DNA from: an uncultured Collinsella sp.
Lineage (GTDB): Bacteria; Actinomycetota; Coriobacteriia; Coriobacteriales; Coriobacteriaceae
Length of the DNA stretch: 27,236 nucleotides
Assembly: GCA_900550415.1 (NCBI GenBank)
Contig: URSO01000028.1
Coordinates: 1-27,236, forward strand
Direction: 5' to 3'
Every line of letters starts with the position of its first letter. The first letter of the stretch is position 1. Under the pieces are notes generated by a model. It did not search any database and was not told where the DNA came from. It saw nothing but the letters and a program-made list of their open reading frames with translations. The position numbers and the translations under genes were made by a program. Of this stretch, positions 9,101 to 16,084 are shown piece after piece.

Positions 9101-9532
9101 GATGCAGACGAGGCGCTCAACGCCAAGATCGCCGCAGCTCACGATGCCGCCGAGCGCGCCGCGACCGCCAAGGCCGAACTCGATGACGCCGCAGCTGCGA
9201 CGGATGCCGTGGCGCCGGCCTATTTGGAGGCGCTTGCTAACTACACCGCCGCCAAGGCCGAGCTCGACCAGGCTATTGCCGAGCTCAACGCCGAGATTGC
9301 TCGCCAAGAGGCCGCCGAACGCGGGAATGGCGAGCAGGCTCAGACCGCTACGCAGGTGACGTACCAGGCCAAACATGCGGTGGCAACAACCGAGATTGCG
9401 ATGCAGCAGACGGCGATGCCTGCCACGGGCGATGTGTCCGACCTGCTGGGCGAGACCTTCGTAATTGGTGGCACGGTCCTGGTGGCCGCCGGTGTCTTCC
9501 TGCCCGATAAGCGCCGTCAGCTGACCCGTTAG
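6188..9532 (+). CDS. Giant sortase-anchored surface protein: coiled coil, CAP domain, coiled coil
   Basis: The ATG at 6188 follows a GGAAGGA ribosome site and gives 1114 residues. An N-terminal signal peptide (basic start, hydrophobic stretch to about residue 47, ending AAAAQG) directs export. Residues about 75-445 and 670-1070 are Ala/Asp/Lys/Gln-rich heptad-like repeats predicted to form long coiled coils. In between, about 447-645, is a CAP/SCP domain: VAHAQQF, GENVAWNYG, and GHYINVIDPSYTVTGMG supply the two His and acidic residues of the family. The C-terminus has MPATG (1077-1081), then a hydrophobic segment and KRRQLTR, a cell-wall sorting signal with Met in place of the usual Leu. It therefore probably projects a CAP domain from the cell wall on a rod-like stalk. 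The function of bacterial CAP domains is mostly unknown, and the target is not evident. It stands alone, with no sortase gene nearby. Confidence 0.92.
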   Translation: MSKNMNKDMNGKALGKARAAGRVATVAAATIAMTGGSLLSPLAAAAQGADGIGAAGATAAVMSPLTSAAAAGAGVGAVSAAQKVADLQAAVDAARAKAATAKADLEAAAAPYDAAAVNQQQAQGAYDAARGASDSAASAASAELEKQLGAAQDKADLDVKTLEDAQAALDAAKKNLTDKDEALTAARKAASDAQSALEAAQAAASDATPEAVAAAQAAAEQAAIDLEQAKQQAEDAQTRLSDAQAAADDAAAKQQDAQVKLSAAQQAKTAADADVDAAQASYDAAKADLDRAEQGAAGPEYEDAKAKVNAASEALAAAKATQSQREDELAAAEQEVSAAEGEVQTAQQAVADQQQVAAEAQSKLGAAVAAKTAADAALDQAKTDHASALTELADAQAKLSAAKDEKDAADKALDQATAQKQQADQAVAQAQAKLDAAQATANASAENYRQGAIAFFKSVGANDAADIILNCKLASYNKVGEEADATSLANMEQAVVWLKACNEYRASVGLGELKVTYAMMATAIADANFSDTKVAHAQQFNVGENVAWNYGSNPFKQWVDQEKAVFDAAAASLGATGLTGKAAYDFYTAHSSEIDTYAAKHGDSVGHYINVIDPSYTVTGMGVCTRGTLYGRSTQAQTFVYSGRWYEPYNVNPMTVAEYEVALNAWCDSLANPEQGVDAARKELTAAQGVANDAGNKVDAASQTAAAKQAQVERAAANIDAAATKVSEAQAAVAQKQAAADAAARAVSDARADLSAANDAVAAAQDAVAAKSGELDIAKGKVAAAKRALDAARAGVGDKQDALAAAQDELAAYSADIVTAQRAFDAASSVLEDARANQREAEAELAVAQGDANQADIDAADAQAELDMAQQVASDAGAAVATAQTKSDAAAARAAQLKNAAAALAQATEDKAAADAALDAAEVAVSDAEYDVVEADNAVTDAAAARYASAAAVARLRRIDLAEAIVNGSADDADEALNAKIAAAHDAAERAATAKAELDDAAAATDAVAPAYLEALANYTAAKAELDQAIAELNAEIARQEAAERGNGEQAQTATQVTYQAKHAVATTEIAMQQTAMPATGDVSDLLGETFVIGGTVLVAAGVFLPDKRRQLTR

Positions 9533-9591
9533 GGACAGAAGGGGCTGCGGACCATTTTCGGCGCGTACCGTAGGGGGTGATGAGGCTCCAT

Positions 9592-9605
9592 GCGGCGCGC
9601 GCCGC
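9592..9605. repeat. GC-only palindrome, possible weak terminator
   Basis: GCGGCGCGCGCCGC is a perfect 14-bp palindrome followed by CCTTTTCTTC. It lies 60 bp after the surface-protein gene and 33 bp before the next gene, so it may end transcription of the former. Confidence 0.35.
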
Positions 9606-9637
9606 CCTTTTCTTCAAGAGCGATTAAGGAGGGATAT

Positions 9638-10003
9638 ATGCAACTTAGAGGAGAGGCCGCGATCGTCTGCGGATTCATAGCGGTCCTGGCAACGGGATTG
9701 CTGTTCGATGGGTGTTTTGACGGCTATATTAATCGGTTCTGCGATTCTGGTTTTTCGGGAGGCAAGCCTTGGAGAACGGCACCGGCTCGTCAAAAGGCGG
9801 CCGTGCCCATCGAGCCCCGCAGTGTGGATGTCTCAAAAATCAAGGTAATCGTTACCAAGAACGGCAAGATTTACCACCGTTCTACGGGGTGCAAAAGCCT
9901 TCCTCAAAACGCCATTAAAACCAGCGTACCATTAGCGGCCGCACTCAAGCGAGGCAAGACGCCCTGCCCAACATGCTGCCCGCCAACAGCGTGCTCGATC
10001 TAG
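9638..10003 (+). CDS. Small membrane-anchored protein with His/Cys metal-binding tail
   Basis: The ATG at 9638 has a near-perfect ribosome site (AAGGAGGG) and gives 121 residues; the in-frame ATG at 9590 lies inside a GC palindrome and is unlikely. Residues about 6-25 are hydrophobic (IVCGFIAVLATGLLFDGCF), a membrane anchor or uncleaved signal. After a linker, the last 50 residues read KVIVTKNGKIYHRSTGCKSL ... TPCPTCCP, giving H-x4-C-x24-C-x2-C. This is the small metal-binding motif (YHR-x-GC ... PCxxC) that I know from tails of secreted nucleases and Ada-like zinc modules. Here no catalytic domain is attached. The metal and partner are unknown. Spacing from the surface-protein gene (105 bp) and the palindrome suggest separate transcription. 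Confidence 0.7.
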   Translation: MQLRGEAAIVCGFIAVLATGLLFDGCFDGYINRFCDSGFSGGKPWRTAPARQKAAVPIEPRSVDVSKIKVIVTKNGKIYHRSTGCKSLPQNAIKTSVPLAAALKRGKTPCPTCCPPTACSI

Positions 10004-10058
10004 TTTTTTGGGTGTTTGATCCGTTTGGATGGAAGAACGAGGGGTAAGCCCTAAGGGG

Positions 10059-10082
10059 TGCGGATGCCGGGGCTGATCCGCA
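10059..10082 (+). terminator. Possible weak terminator hairpin
   Basis: TGCGGAT and ATCCGCA form a 7-bp stem around a 10-nt loop, followed by ATTTCTG. It lies between the small metal-binding protein and the metallophosphoesterase cluster. The T-run is poor. Confidence 0.35.
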
Positions 10083-10132
10083 ATTTCTGCCATCGATTTG
10101 TCTAGAGTCGCACAGCACGGAGGTGCCGCTTA

Positions 10133-10849
10133 ATGTCCATTTTCGTTACCGGAGACGTTCACGGTGTTGCCGAGTACGGGGCGAGCCGCTTCTCGTCGCG
10201 CGTTTGGCCATTGGGCCGTACGCTGACGCGCGATGACGTGGTGATCGTTGCCGGCGACTTTGGCTTTATATGGAGTGGCTCAAACACCGACAAATACTGG
10301 CTCGACTGGTTTGAGTCCAAGCCCTGGACTACGTGTTTTGTCGACGGCAATCACGAGAACTATCATCTGCTGGCGGGGCTGCCGATCCGAGAGTGGAACG
10401 GGGGCCTCGTTCACGAGGCTCGCCCACATGTGCTGCACCTGATGCGCGGCGAGGTGTTCGACATCGCGGGGAACACGGTGCTCGCCATGGGTGGAGCCGC
10501 GAGCCATGACAAACAGTGGCGCCGGGAGGGAAAGACGTGGTGGCCCGAGGAAATGCCGAGTGAGAGCGAGGTGGAATACTGTCGCGCCTCGCTCGATCGT
10601 GTGGGCTGGAAGGTCGACTATGTTGTGACTCACGAGGCGCCGGTCGATTTGGCAGACGAGCTGTGCATGGAGCGCAATCGCGAGTTCTACGATGATTCGC
10701 TGCAGGCCTTTTTGGGCGAGCTCGATGGGCGACTCGACTACCGCACCTGGTTCTTTGGCCATTACCATGACGATGAATGGCGCGATGAAAAGCATCGCCT
10801 TATCTACCAAGATATCGTGCCAATCGAGGCGCGACGTACCGATGGGTAG
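10133..10849 (+). CDS. Calcineurin-like metallophosphoesterase (outer paralogue 1)
   Basis: ATG at 10133 with GGAGGTG 9 nt upstream; 238 residues, cytoplasmic. The metal-binding motifs occur in order: GDVHG near the N-terminus, GDFGF, DGNHEN, VVTHEAP and FGHYHDD. They are those of calcineurin-like phosphoesterases, which use two metal ions to hydrolyse phosphoester bonds; the natural substrate cannot be told from sequence. It is clearly paralogous to the gene at 11532: both share GWKVDYVVTH, a GDFGF box and the ending with an RLDY-x-x-W-x-x-GH block. It heads a three-gene cluster, with 47 bp to the next gene, and the three are probably co-transcribed. Confidence 0.88.
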   Translation: MSIFVTGDVHGVAEYGASRFSSRVWPLGRTLTRDDVVIVAGDFGFIWSGSNTDKYWLDWFESKPWTTCFVDGNHENYHLLAGLPIREWNGGLVHEARPHVLHLMRGEVFDIAGNTVLAMGGAASHDKQWRREGKTWWPEEMPSESEVEYCRASLDRVGWKVDYVVTHEAPVDLADELCMERNREFYDDSLQAFLGELDGRLDYRTWFFGHYHDDEWRDEKHRLIYQDIVPIEARRTDG

Positions 10850-10896
10850 GGTGGGGCGACGAGTGGAAATTCTGAGCAAGATCGTTAGGAGGCTCC

Positions 10897-11535
10897 ATGA
10901 TCTGGTTTACCAGCGATACGCACTTTGGACACGAGAACATGCTGCGGCTCGCCGACAGGCCTTGGTCGACTGTTGCGCAGATGAATAACGCCATGGTCGC
11001 GAGCATTAACAGCAAAGTCGCTGTGGACGACGAGCTCTACATTTTGGGTGACTTTAGCTTTAAGATGACGGTCCGAGAGGCCTACGAACTGCGCAAAAGC
11101 ATCGCATGCAAGCGCGTCCATCTGCTGCCCGGCAACCACGACAAAGACTGGACGCAGCCTGCGGCAGCGGATGCCTTTATCGTCGAGCCGCCCATTTGCG
11201 TGCTCAAGATCGACCGTCAAAAAATCGTGCTGAGCCACTATCCCATGGTCGATTGGCAGGGCATGTCGCACGGCGGCTGGCATCTTCACGGGCATATTCA
11301 CAGCTGCGGCGGCGCGTACAACAAGTTCAACCTTCGGCAGGGGCTGCTGCGCTATGACGCGGGCGTGGACGCCAACGGCTACGCCCCGGTGAGCCTGGAG
11401 GAGCTCAAGTCGTGGTTTGCGCAGGTTGACGAGCCGGCGTATTGCGTTAAATGGCCGTGGTGGGTCAACGCTACGGGCGATGAGCAGATCGAGCACGATC
11501 TCGATGCTTATAAGAGGGAAGTGGTGATCCGATGA
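10897..11535 (+). CDS. Metallophosphoesterase of a different subfamily
   Basis: ATG at 10897 with TAGGAGG 5 nt upstream; 212 residues. Motifs are SDTHFGHEN, LGDFSF, LPGNHDKDW, LSHYPM and HGHIHSC, a complete metallophosphoesterase set. The TSDTHFGHENM start and the compact size match the stand-alone phosphoesterases often found in bacteria and phages. It is only distantly related to its neighbours on both sides. Its stop overlaps the start of the next gene in an ATGA (11532-11535), so translation is coupled. The substrate is unknown. Confidence 0.88.
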   Translation: MIWFTSDTHFGHENMLRLADRPWSTVAQMNNAMVASINSKVAVDDELYILGDFSFKMTVREAYELRKSIACKRVHLLPGNHDKDWTQPAAADAFIVEPPICVLKIDRQKIVLSHYPMVDWQGMSHGGWHLHGHIHSCGGAYNKFNLRQGLLRYDAGVDANGYAPVSLEELKSWFAQVDEPAYCVKWPWWVNATGDEQIEHDLDAYKREVVIR

Positions 11536-12257
11536 CGGTCTATGTGACGGGCGACATTCACGGTGGGCTCGACATGCAAAAGCTGCGCGACTGGGAGCTT
11601 GGGGATAGTCTGACGAGTGACGACTATCTCATCGTCGCCGGCGACTTTGGCTTTCCGTGGGATTTCTCTGCCGAGGAATGTGCCGACATCGCCTGGCTGG
11701 AATCGCGTCCCTATACCGTGCTGTTGGTCGACGGCAACCACGAGCGTTTCGATCACTGGGCGGAGCGCCCTATGGAGTTGTGGCATGGCGGGCTGACGCA
11801 GCGTCTATCGGACACCTCGCCCATCCGGCGCCTGACGCGTGGCGAGGTTTTTGAGCTCGACGGCTCAACGATCTTTACCATGGGCGGCGCTACGAGCGTG
11901 GACAAGGAATACCGCATCCCGTATTCCAGCTGGTGGCCGCAGGAGCTGCCGGGTGAGCGCAACTTTGAGGAAGCGCGGGCAAAGCTCGATAGCGTGGGCT
12001 GGAAGGTCGACTACGTGGTCACCCATACCTGTTCCACGCGCATGCTCTCGCCCACGCTCTATCCGGCGCCCGGCTGGAATTGCCCCGCCGTTGATCGACT
12101 TACGGCATTTTTCGATGAACTGGAAGATCGCTTGGACTACAAGCGCTGGTACTACGGGCATTTTCATCGTGACGCCAACCCAGCCGAGCGCCATACCGTG
12201 CTCTACGACCGCATCATTCGCTTGGGCGACGCACTCCAACCCTGGGATGTTGCATAG
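11532..12257 (+). CDS. Calcineurin-like metallophosphoesterase (outer paralogue 2)
   Basis: ATG at 11532, overlapping the previous stop by 4 bp; a GGAAGTGGTG stretch serves as ribosome site. 241 residues with GDIHGG, AGDFGFPW, DGNHER, VVTHTCST and GHFHRD motifs. It resembles the protein encoded at 10133 along its length, including the GWKVDYVVTH block and the C-terminal DRLDYKRWYYGHFH segment, so the two probably arose by duplication around the middle gene. The His-containing fourth motif differs (THTCST instead of THEAP), which may change substrate choice. It is the last gene of the cluster and converges on gluQ. Confidence 0.88.
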   Translation: MTVYVTGDIHGGLDMQKLRDWELGDSLTSDDYLIVAGDFGFPWDFSAEECADIAWLESRPYTVLLVDGNHERFDHWAERPMELWHGGLTQRLSDTSPIRRLTRGEVFELDGSTIFTMGGATSVDKEYRIPYSSWWPQELPGERNFEEARAKLDSVGWKVDYVVTHTCSTRMLSPTLYPAPGWNCPAVDRLTAFFDELEDRLDYKRWYYGHFHRDANPAERHTVLYDRIIRLGDALQPWDVA

Positions 12258-12273
12258 GGGCGCGGAGGCGTGA

Positions 12274-12288
12274 GCTTCGTGGCGAAGC
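12274..12288. terminator. Short hairpin between convergent genes
   Basis: GCTTCG and CGAAGC enclose a TGG loop in the 52-bp gap between the third phosphoesterase and gluQ. It is followed by AAAACC and lacks a T-run on the plus strand. Reading on the minus strand it lies downstream of gluQ. Weak call. Confidence 0.3.
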
Positions 12289-12309
12289 AAAACCGGCTTG
12301 CTAAGGGAT

Positions 12310-13491
12310 TTACTCCCAAGCTGACTTGCGCTTGAGTAACGTGCTCGCGGCTTCAGGTATGGGGGAGTCGAGTATTTCGCAAAATGCATCGAACCCCTCT
12401 GGTGAAAGATGTGTTGTTGATTCTTTGTCAATGTCGCTATCGAGGCGCTCGTCAGGGTGGGCTGCTGTCTGTTGCATGCTTGTCTTTTCATCCATAACGA
12501 TGTTCTCCCGGTGTGCGCGGATGACGTCCCAGCTAAAGTCCTCGACCAGCTGTTCGGCAGAGCGCGGCGTGGTGTCCGGCGCGATACCCGTTTGCCCGGC
12601 GAGCCAGCCCAGCAGCGCCTCGGGCGTGCCAAAGCGAGCACGCAGCTCGCCCAGGTCCAGATCGCGGTCGCGCTTGGAAAGGCGGCGGCCGTCCGGCGAC
12701 ATGAGCAGCGGAATGTGCGCGTAGTGCGGCGTGGGTAGCCCCAGCAGGTGCTGCAGGTAGATCTGGCGGGGCGTGGAGCCCAGCAGGTCGCATCCGCGCA
12801 CGACCTCGGTGACGCCCATGGCGGCGTCGTCGACCACTACGGCCAGCTGATAGGCAAACACGCCGTCGCTGCGGCGCACCAAAAAGTCGCCGCACTCGGT
12901 GGCGAGCGCCTCGCATTGGGCGCCGTACGTGCGGTCTACAAACTCGACCACGTCGTCGGCGAGGTCATCAACCGTGGGCACGCGCAGGCGCGTGGCCGGG
13001 GCGCGTAGGGCACTGCGGCGGGCAACTTCTTCGGCAGAAAGAGCGCGGCAAGCGCCGCGGTAGATGGGTGTGCCGTCGCTGGCGTGCGGCGCACTCGCGG
13101 CGTGGAGCTCGGCGCGCGTGCAAAAGCAGGGATAGGTGAGGCCGGCGTCTTGCAGCTGGCGTAGGGCGTTCTCATACAGGTCCAGGCGATCGTGCTGATA
13201 GTAGGGGCCTTCGTCCCACTCAAGCCCTAGCCAAGCCAGGTCGTCAATCAGCTGAGCGGCAAACTCGGGGCGCTTGCAGCGGTCGTCCAAGTCCTCGATA
13301 CGCAGCACGATGCGGCCGCCCTGGCTGCGGGCCGAAAGCCACGCGCACATGCAGCTGAACACGTTGCCCAGGTGCATGCGGCCCGAGGGCGACGGAGCAA
13401 AGCGGCCCACGACGGGCGCGGGGGCGGAGGCGGCCGGCGTCGTTGACGCGTCCGCGGCGGGCGTTGCTATGTTGCGTGCGTTGATATCCAT
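12310..13491 (-). CDS. gluQ: Glutamyl-queuosine tRNA(Asp) synthetase with antitoxin-like C-terminal tail
   Basis: The protein is a class I synthetase paralogue that activates glutamate and attaches it to queuosine at position 34 of tRNA(Asp). The start ATG at 13491 lies 7 nt after a TATACT box, so the message may be leaderless. Of 393 residues, 33-43 hold the HIGH-type signature (PSPSGRMHLGN) and RLSKRD is the KMSKS-type loop. CFCTRAEL followed by YRGAC supplies the C-x-C...Y-x3-C zinc site typical of GluQ. The catalytic part ends near residue 332. The remaining 61 residues are extra and finish with FDAFCEILDSPIPEAAS and KRKSAWE, resembling the C-terminal end of DUF1778/TacA-type antitoxins. 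The tail begins with its own ATG (12495) preceded by GGGAG, so it may also be made separately. The N-terminal 25 residues are Ala/Thr/Pro-rich and probably disordered. Confidence 0.9.
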   Translation of the reverse strand: MDINARNIATPAADASTTPAASAPAPVVGRFAPSPSGRMHLGNVFSCMCAWLSARSQGGRIVLRIEDLDDRCKRPEFAAQLIDDLAWLGLEWDEGPYYQHDRLDLYENALRQLQDAGLTYPCFCTRAELHAASAPHASDGTPIYRGACRALSAEEVARRSALRAPATRLRVPTVDDLADDVVEFVDRTYGAQCEALATECGDFLVRRSDGVFAYQLAVVVDDAAMGVTEVVRGCDLLGSTPRQIYLQHLLGLPTPHYAHIPLLMSPDGRRLSKRDRDLDLGELRARFGTPEALLGWLAGQTGIAPDTTPRSAEQLVEDFSWDVIRAHRENIVMDEKTSMQQTAAHPDERLDSDIDKESTTHLSPEGFDAFCEILDSPIPEAASTLLKRKSAWE

Positions 13492-13498
13492 GCGGACG

Positions 13499-13504
13499 AG
13501 TATA
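13499..13504 (-). promoter_or_regulatory. -10 box of gluQ, leaderless layout
   Basis: TATACT on the minus strand lies 7 nt before the gluQ ATG at 13491, so transcription would start at or next to the start codon. No ribosome site precedes the ATG. No clear -35 is visible. Confidence 0.5.
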
Positions 13505-13636
13505 GCGCGGGGTGAGGTGGGGGAGGCGTCGTCGATGCTTACAAGTTGCCGAGTCCGCGTGTTGTGCGCGGCGGGCACCGACTCAACATCTCGATTACCG
13601 CCCGCAAGCTCAACCGCTTCAACCCCTCAAATGACA

Positions 13637-13672
13637 GAAACCCCGGCAGCTCTTCGCAACTGCCGGGGTTTC
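13637..13672. terminator. Strong 13-bp hairpin in the gluQ-DUF2207 gap
   Basis: Perfect arms GAAACCCCGGCAG and CTGCCGGGGTTTC surround a 10-nt loop. No T-run follows on the plus strand; on the minus strand the stem ends in TTTCTGTCATTTG. The divergent 519-bp gap 13492-14010 holds no convincing gene. It also holds a weaker pair AGGGGCA/TGCCCCT (13711-13717 and 13741-13747) and the direct repeats at 13853-13894. The hairpin may be a relic terminator of a lost gene. Confidence 0.5.
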
Positions 13673-13852
13673 CGCGGAAAAGGGGGACATGATCCTCGAG
13701 CGAACGGGAAAGGGGCAACCGTTTTCGCTCAACTGCTTTATGCCCCTCGGTTGGCGGCTCAATCAGCGCGTGCCGCGCCCACACAAAGCCACTACACCTG
13801 TGACGGAGCTGTGAAGTGGTATCTGCTGCTGGCGCGGGCCATGCCAAGGAGT

Positions 13853-13894
13853 GTCCCAGACTGCCGGCAGATAAGGAACGTCCCTAACTGCCGG
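13853..13894. repeat. Pair of 15-bp direct repeats
   Basis: GTCCCAGACTGCCGG (13853-13867) and GTCCCTAACTGCCGG (13880-13894) differ at two bases and lie 27 bp apart. The GTCCC core recalls the palindromes at 16327-16433. Confidence 0.5.
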
Positions 13895-14010
13895 GTGCGG
13901 GGAGGGTGACTTTCATCCCGTTTGGCGCTCCGGTTGCCGAGATGTTCGTCATGAGCGCCCGCAAACGTGGGACAATGGCGCCGTTGGTACCACAGACAAA
14001 GGATGTGCCT

Positions 14011-15954
14011 ATGAACGCCCCCGTTGCCAAGCCCTGTCGGCAGCGCCACCTGTTTGCGCGATTCGCTTCCGTCTGCGCACTCGTCGCGCTTGCGTTGTTG
14101 CTGCTGCCTGCCGCCGCGCACGCCGACGGCTACTCCATGACCCAAACCTATATCGGTGCCACGGTTGAAGCCGATGGATCGCTGACCGTTGTCGAGGGAC
14201 GCCAGTTTGATTTCGACGACGATATCAACGGCGTGTATTGGGATATCAATACGGGCACCAACCAGCAGGGCGGCACGGCGGGCGTCGATGTGCTGAGCGT
14301 CGAGGAAGACGATGCCGCGTTTAGCAGGGTCGACTATGCAAACAAAGGCGACAGCGGCGTCTATACGGTTGAGCAGTCTGACGGCGGCGTAAAGCTCAAG
14401 GTTTTCAGCCCCCACGAGAGCGGCGACAGCGCGATCTATTACGTGAGCTACACCATGACCGGTGCGGTTATGAACTGGGCCGATACCGCTGAGCTCTACT
14501 GGAAGTTTGTGGGCGACGGCTGGTCCGCGGATTCCGACGATGTCGAGATGGAAGTCTATTTCGCAAACGCCGCCGCGGGGACGGCGGCCGTCAAGGGCGA
14601 TAACTTCCGCGCATGGGGCCACGGTCCGCTGACGGGCGATGTGTCGCTCGATGTGGACGAACCCATGGTCACCTACACCATTCCGTGCGTGCACGAGGGT
14701 GAGTTTGCCGAGGCACGCATCGCCTTTCCTAGCGACTGGGTGCCGCAGCTTGCCGCTTCGGGCGAAGATCGCATGTCAACGATCCTGAGCGAAGAGAAGG
14801 AATGGGCCGACGAAGCTAACGCCCGCCGCGCTCACGCTCGCATGATTGCCAATGCACTTGCCGTGCTAAGTGTTGTTGCGGCGGTGGCCTTTACCGGCAC
14901 AATCGTTATGCTCAAGCTGCGCAAACGCAAGCCCAAGCCGCTTTTCCAGGACGAATATTTCCGCGATGTGCCTTCGGCCGACCATCCCGCCGTGCTTTCG
15001 GCCCTCATGAGCTGGAACGAGGTGCCCGATCAGGCATATATCGCCACGCTCATGAAGCTCACTGACGACCGTGTGATCAAGCTGGAGCAGGCGACCGTGA
15101 CCAAGGCCAAGAAGGGTCTGTTGGGGCGTGAAAAAGAAGAACAGACGTATCGCGTGACGGTGAGTGATGCGGGCTGGAAGTCGGCCAAGGGCATTGACCA
15201 CATGGTGCTCAAGGTCTTCTTTGCCGGTGCTAAGCCTGACGAGAACGGTGACCGTTCGCGCACGTTCGACGAGCTGCAGCACTACGTCAAGCAGCACGCT
15301 ACACCCGTGGGTGATAAGCTCGAGGACTATCAGAACACCGTTAAGGGCAAGCTGGCCGATAGCGAGTACGTTGCCTCGGACGGCATTGTTGCAATGGTGT
15401 TTTGCCTGGTTCTTGGTATCCTGATTGCCTTTGTTCCCGTGGGATCCATCTTCTTTACCGATGGCGCACAGGCAAACATTACCGCCGCGGTTATCTCGGT
15501 GCCGATTGTGCTGGTGGGTATCGGCGTGGGCCTTACTTTCCACCGCTTTACGCCGGAGGGCGCCGAGGTGGCGGCTCGCTGCAAGGCGCTTAAGCATTGG
15601 CTCGAGGACTTCACGCGTCTAAAGGAAGCCGTCCCCGGCGATTTGGTCCTATGGAATAAACTTCTGGTGATGGGCGTTGCCCTGGGCGTTTCGAAGGAAG
15701 TCCTGCGTCAGCTTGCCGAGGCTGTTCCTCCCGAGGTGCGCGAGGCCGACGGCTTCTACGACAATTACCCCTGCTACTGGTGGTACTACCATCATTACGG
15801 TACCGAGTCGCCGCTCGATTCATTCGATGACGTGTATCACGAGAGCATCCGTGAGCTGGCTTCGAGTTCCGATAGCTCGAGCGGCGGCGGAGGCGGTGGC
15901 TTCTCGGGCGGCGGAGGCGGCGGCGTCGGCGGAGGCGGCGGCGGAACGTTCTAG
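14011..15954 (+). CDS. DUF2207 family membrane protein with glycine-rich C-terminus
   Basis: I chose the ATG at 14011 because a signal peptide follows at once (basic start, VCALVALALLLLPAAAHA); the frame is open further upstream but that part lacks protein character. 647 residues. The exported N-terminal half (to about 290) is the DUF2207 domain, with WDINTGTNQQGG and VSYTMTGAVMNWADTAELYWK. A membrane segment follows (about 290-312, ALAVLSVVAAVAFTGTIVM), then a cytoplasmic region with a winged-helix-like stretch (VPDQAYIATLMKLTDDRVIKL). Two further membrane segments lie at about 455-505. The tail is Ser/Gly-rich, ending in blocks of six glycines, a frequent feature of this family. The molecular role of DUF2207 proteins is unknown. 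A terminator follows at 15969-16010. Confidence 0.88.
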   Translation: MNAPVAKPCRQRHLFARFASVCALVALALLLLPAAAHADGYSMTQTYIGATVEADGSLTVVEGRQFDFDDDINGVYWDINTGTNQQGGTAGVDVLSVEEDDAAFSRVDYANKGDSGVYTVEQSDGGVKLKVFSPHESGDSAIYYVSYTMTGAVMNWADTAELYWKFVGDGWSADSDDVEMEVYFANAAAGTAAVKGDNFRAWGHGPLTGDVSLDVDEPMVTYTIPCVHEGEFAEARIAFPSDWVPQLAASGEDRMSTILSEEKEWADEANARRAHARMIANALAVLSVVAAVAFTGTIVMLKLRKRKPKPLFQDEYFRDVPSADHPAVLSALMSWNEVPDQAYIATLMKLTDDRVIKLEQATVTKAKKGLLGREKEEQTYRVTVSDAGWKSAKGIDHMVLKVFFAGAKPDENGDRSRTFDELQHYVKQHATPVGDKLEDYQNTVKGKLADSEYVASDGIVAMVFCLVLGILIAFVPVGSIFFTDGAQANITAAVISVPIVLVGIGVGLTFHRFTPEGAEVAARCKALKHWLEDFTRLKEAVPGDLVLWNKLLVMGVALGVSKEVLRQLAEAVPPEVREADGFYDNYPCYWWYYHHYGTESPLDSFDDVYHESIRELASSSDSSSGGGGGGFSGGGGGGVGGGGGGTF

Positions 15955-15968
15955 CGGTCCTAAATTAC

Positions 15969-16010
15969 GGGATGGGCTTTTCTCGACAGCCGTCGGGGAA
16001 AGCCCATCCC
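15969..16010 (+). terminator. Rho-independent terminator of the DUF2207 gene
   Basis: GGGATGGGCTTTTC and GGAAAGCCCATCCC form a 14-bp stem with one G-T pair, followed by TTTCTTTT. It begins 15 nt after the stop codon. Confidence 0.85.
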
Positions 16011-16084
16011 TTTCTTTTGCGCCGAAAAGGGCTGATCTTTCGTCTTTTGGCTTCTTCGAAAGGGGCGGTGGTCAAAAAATGCCG

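Noticed and set aside
13274..13909. A 211-residue plus-strand frame crossing the gluQ start and the following gap
   Set aside because: The first third is antisense to gluQ and the rest runs through the strong hairpin and direct repeats; no ribosome site or protein-like composition.
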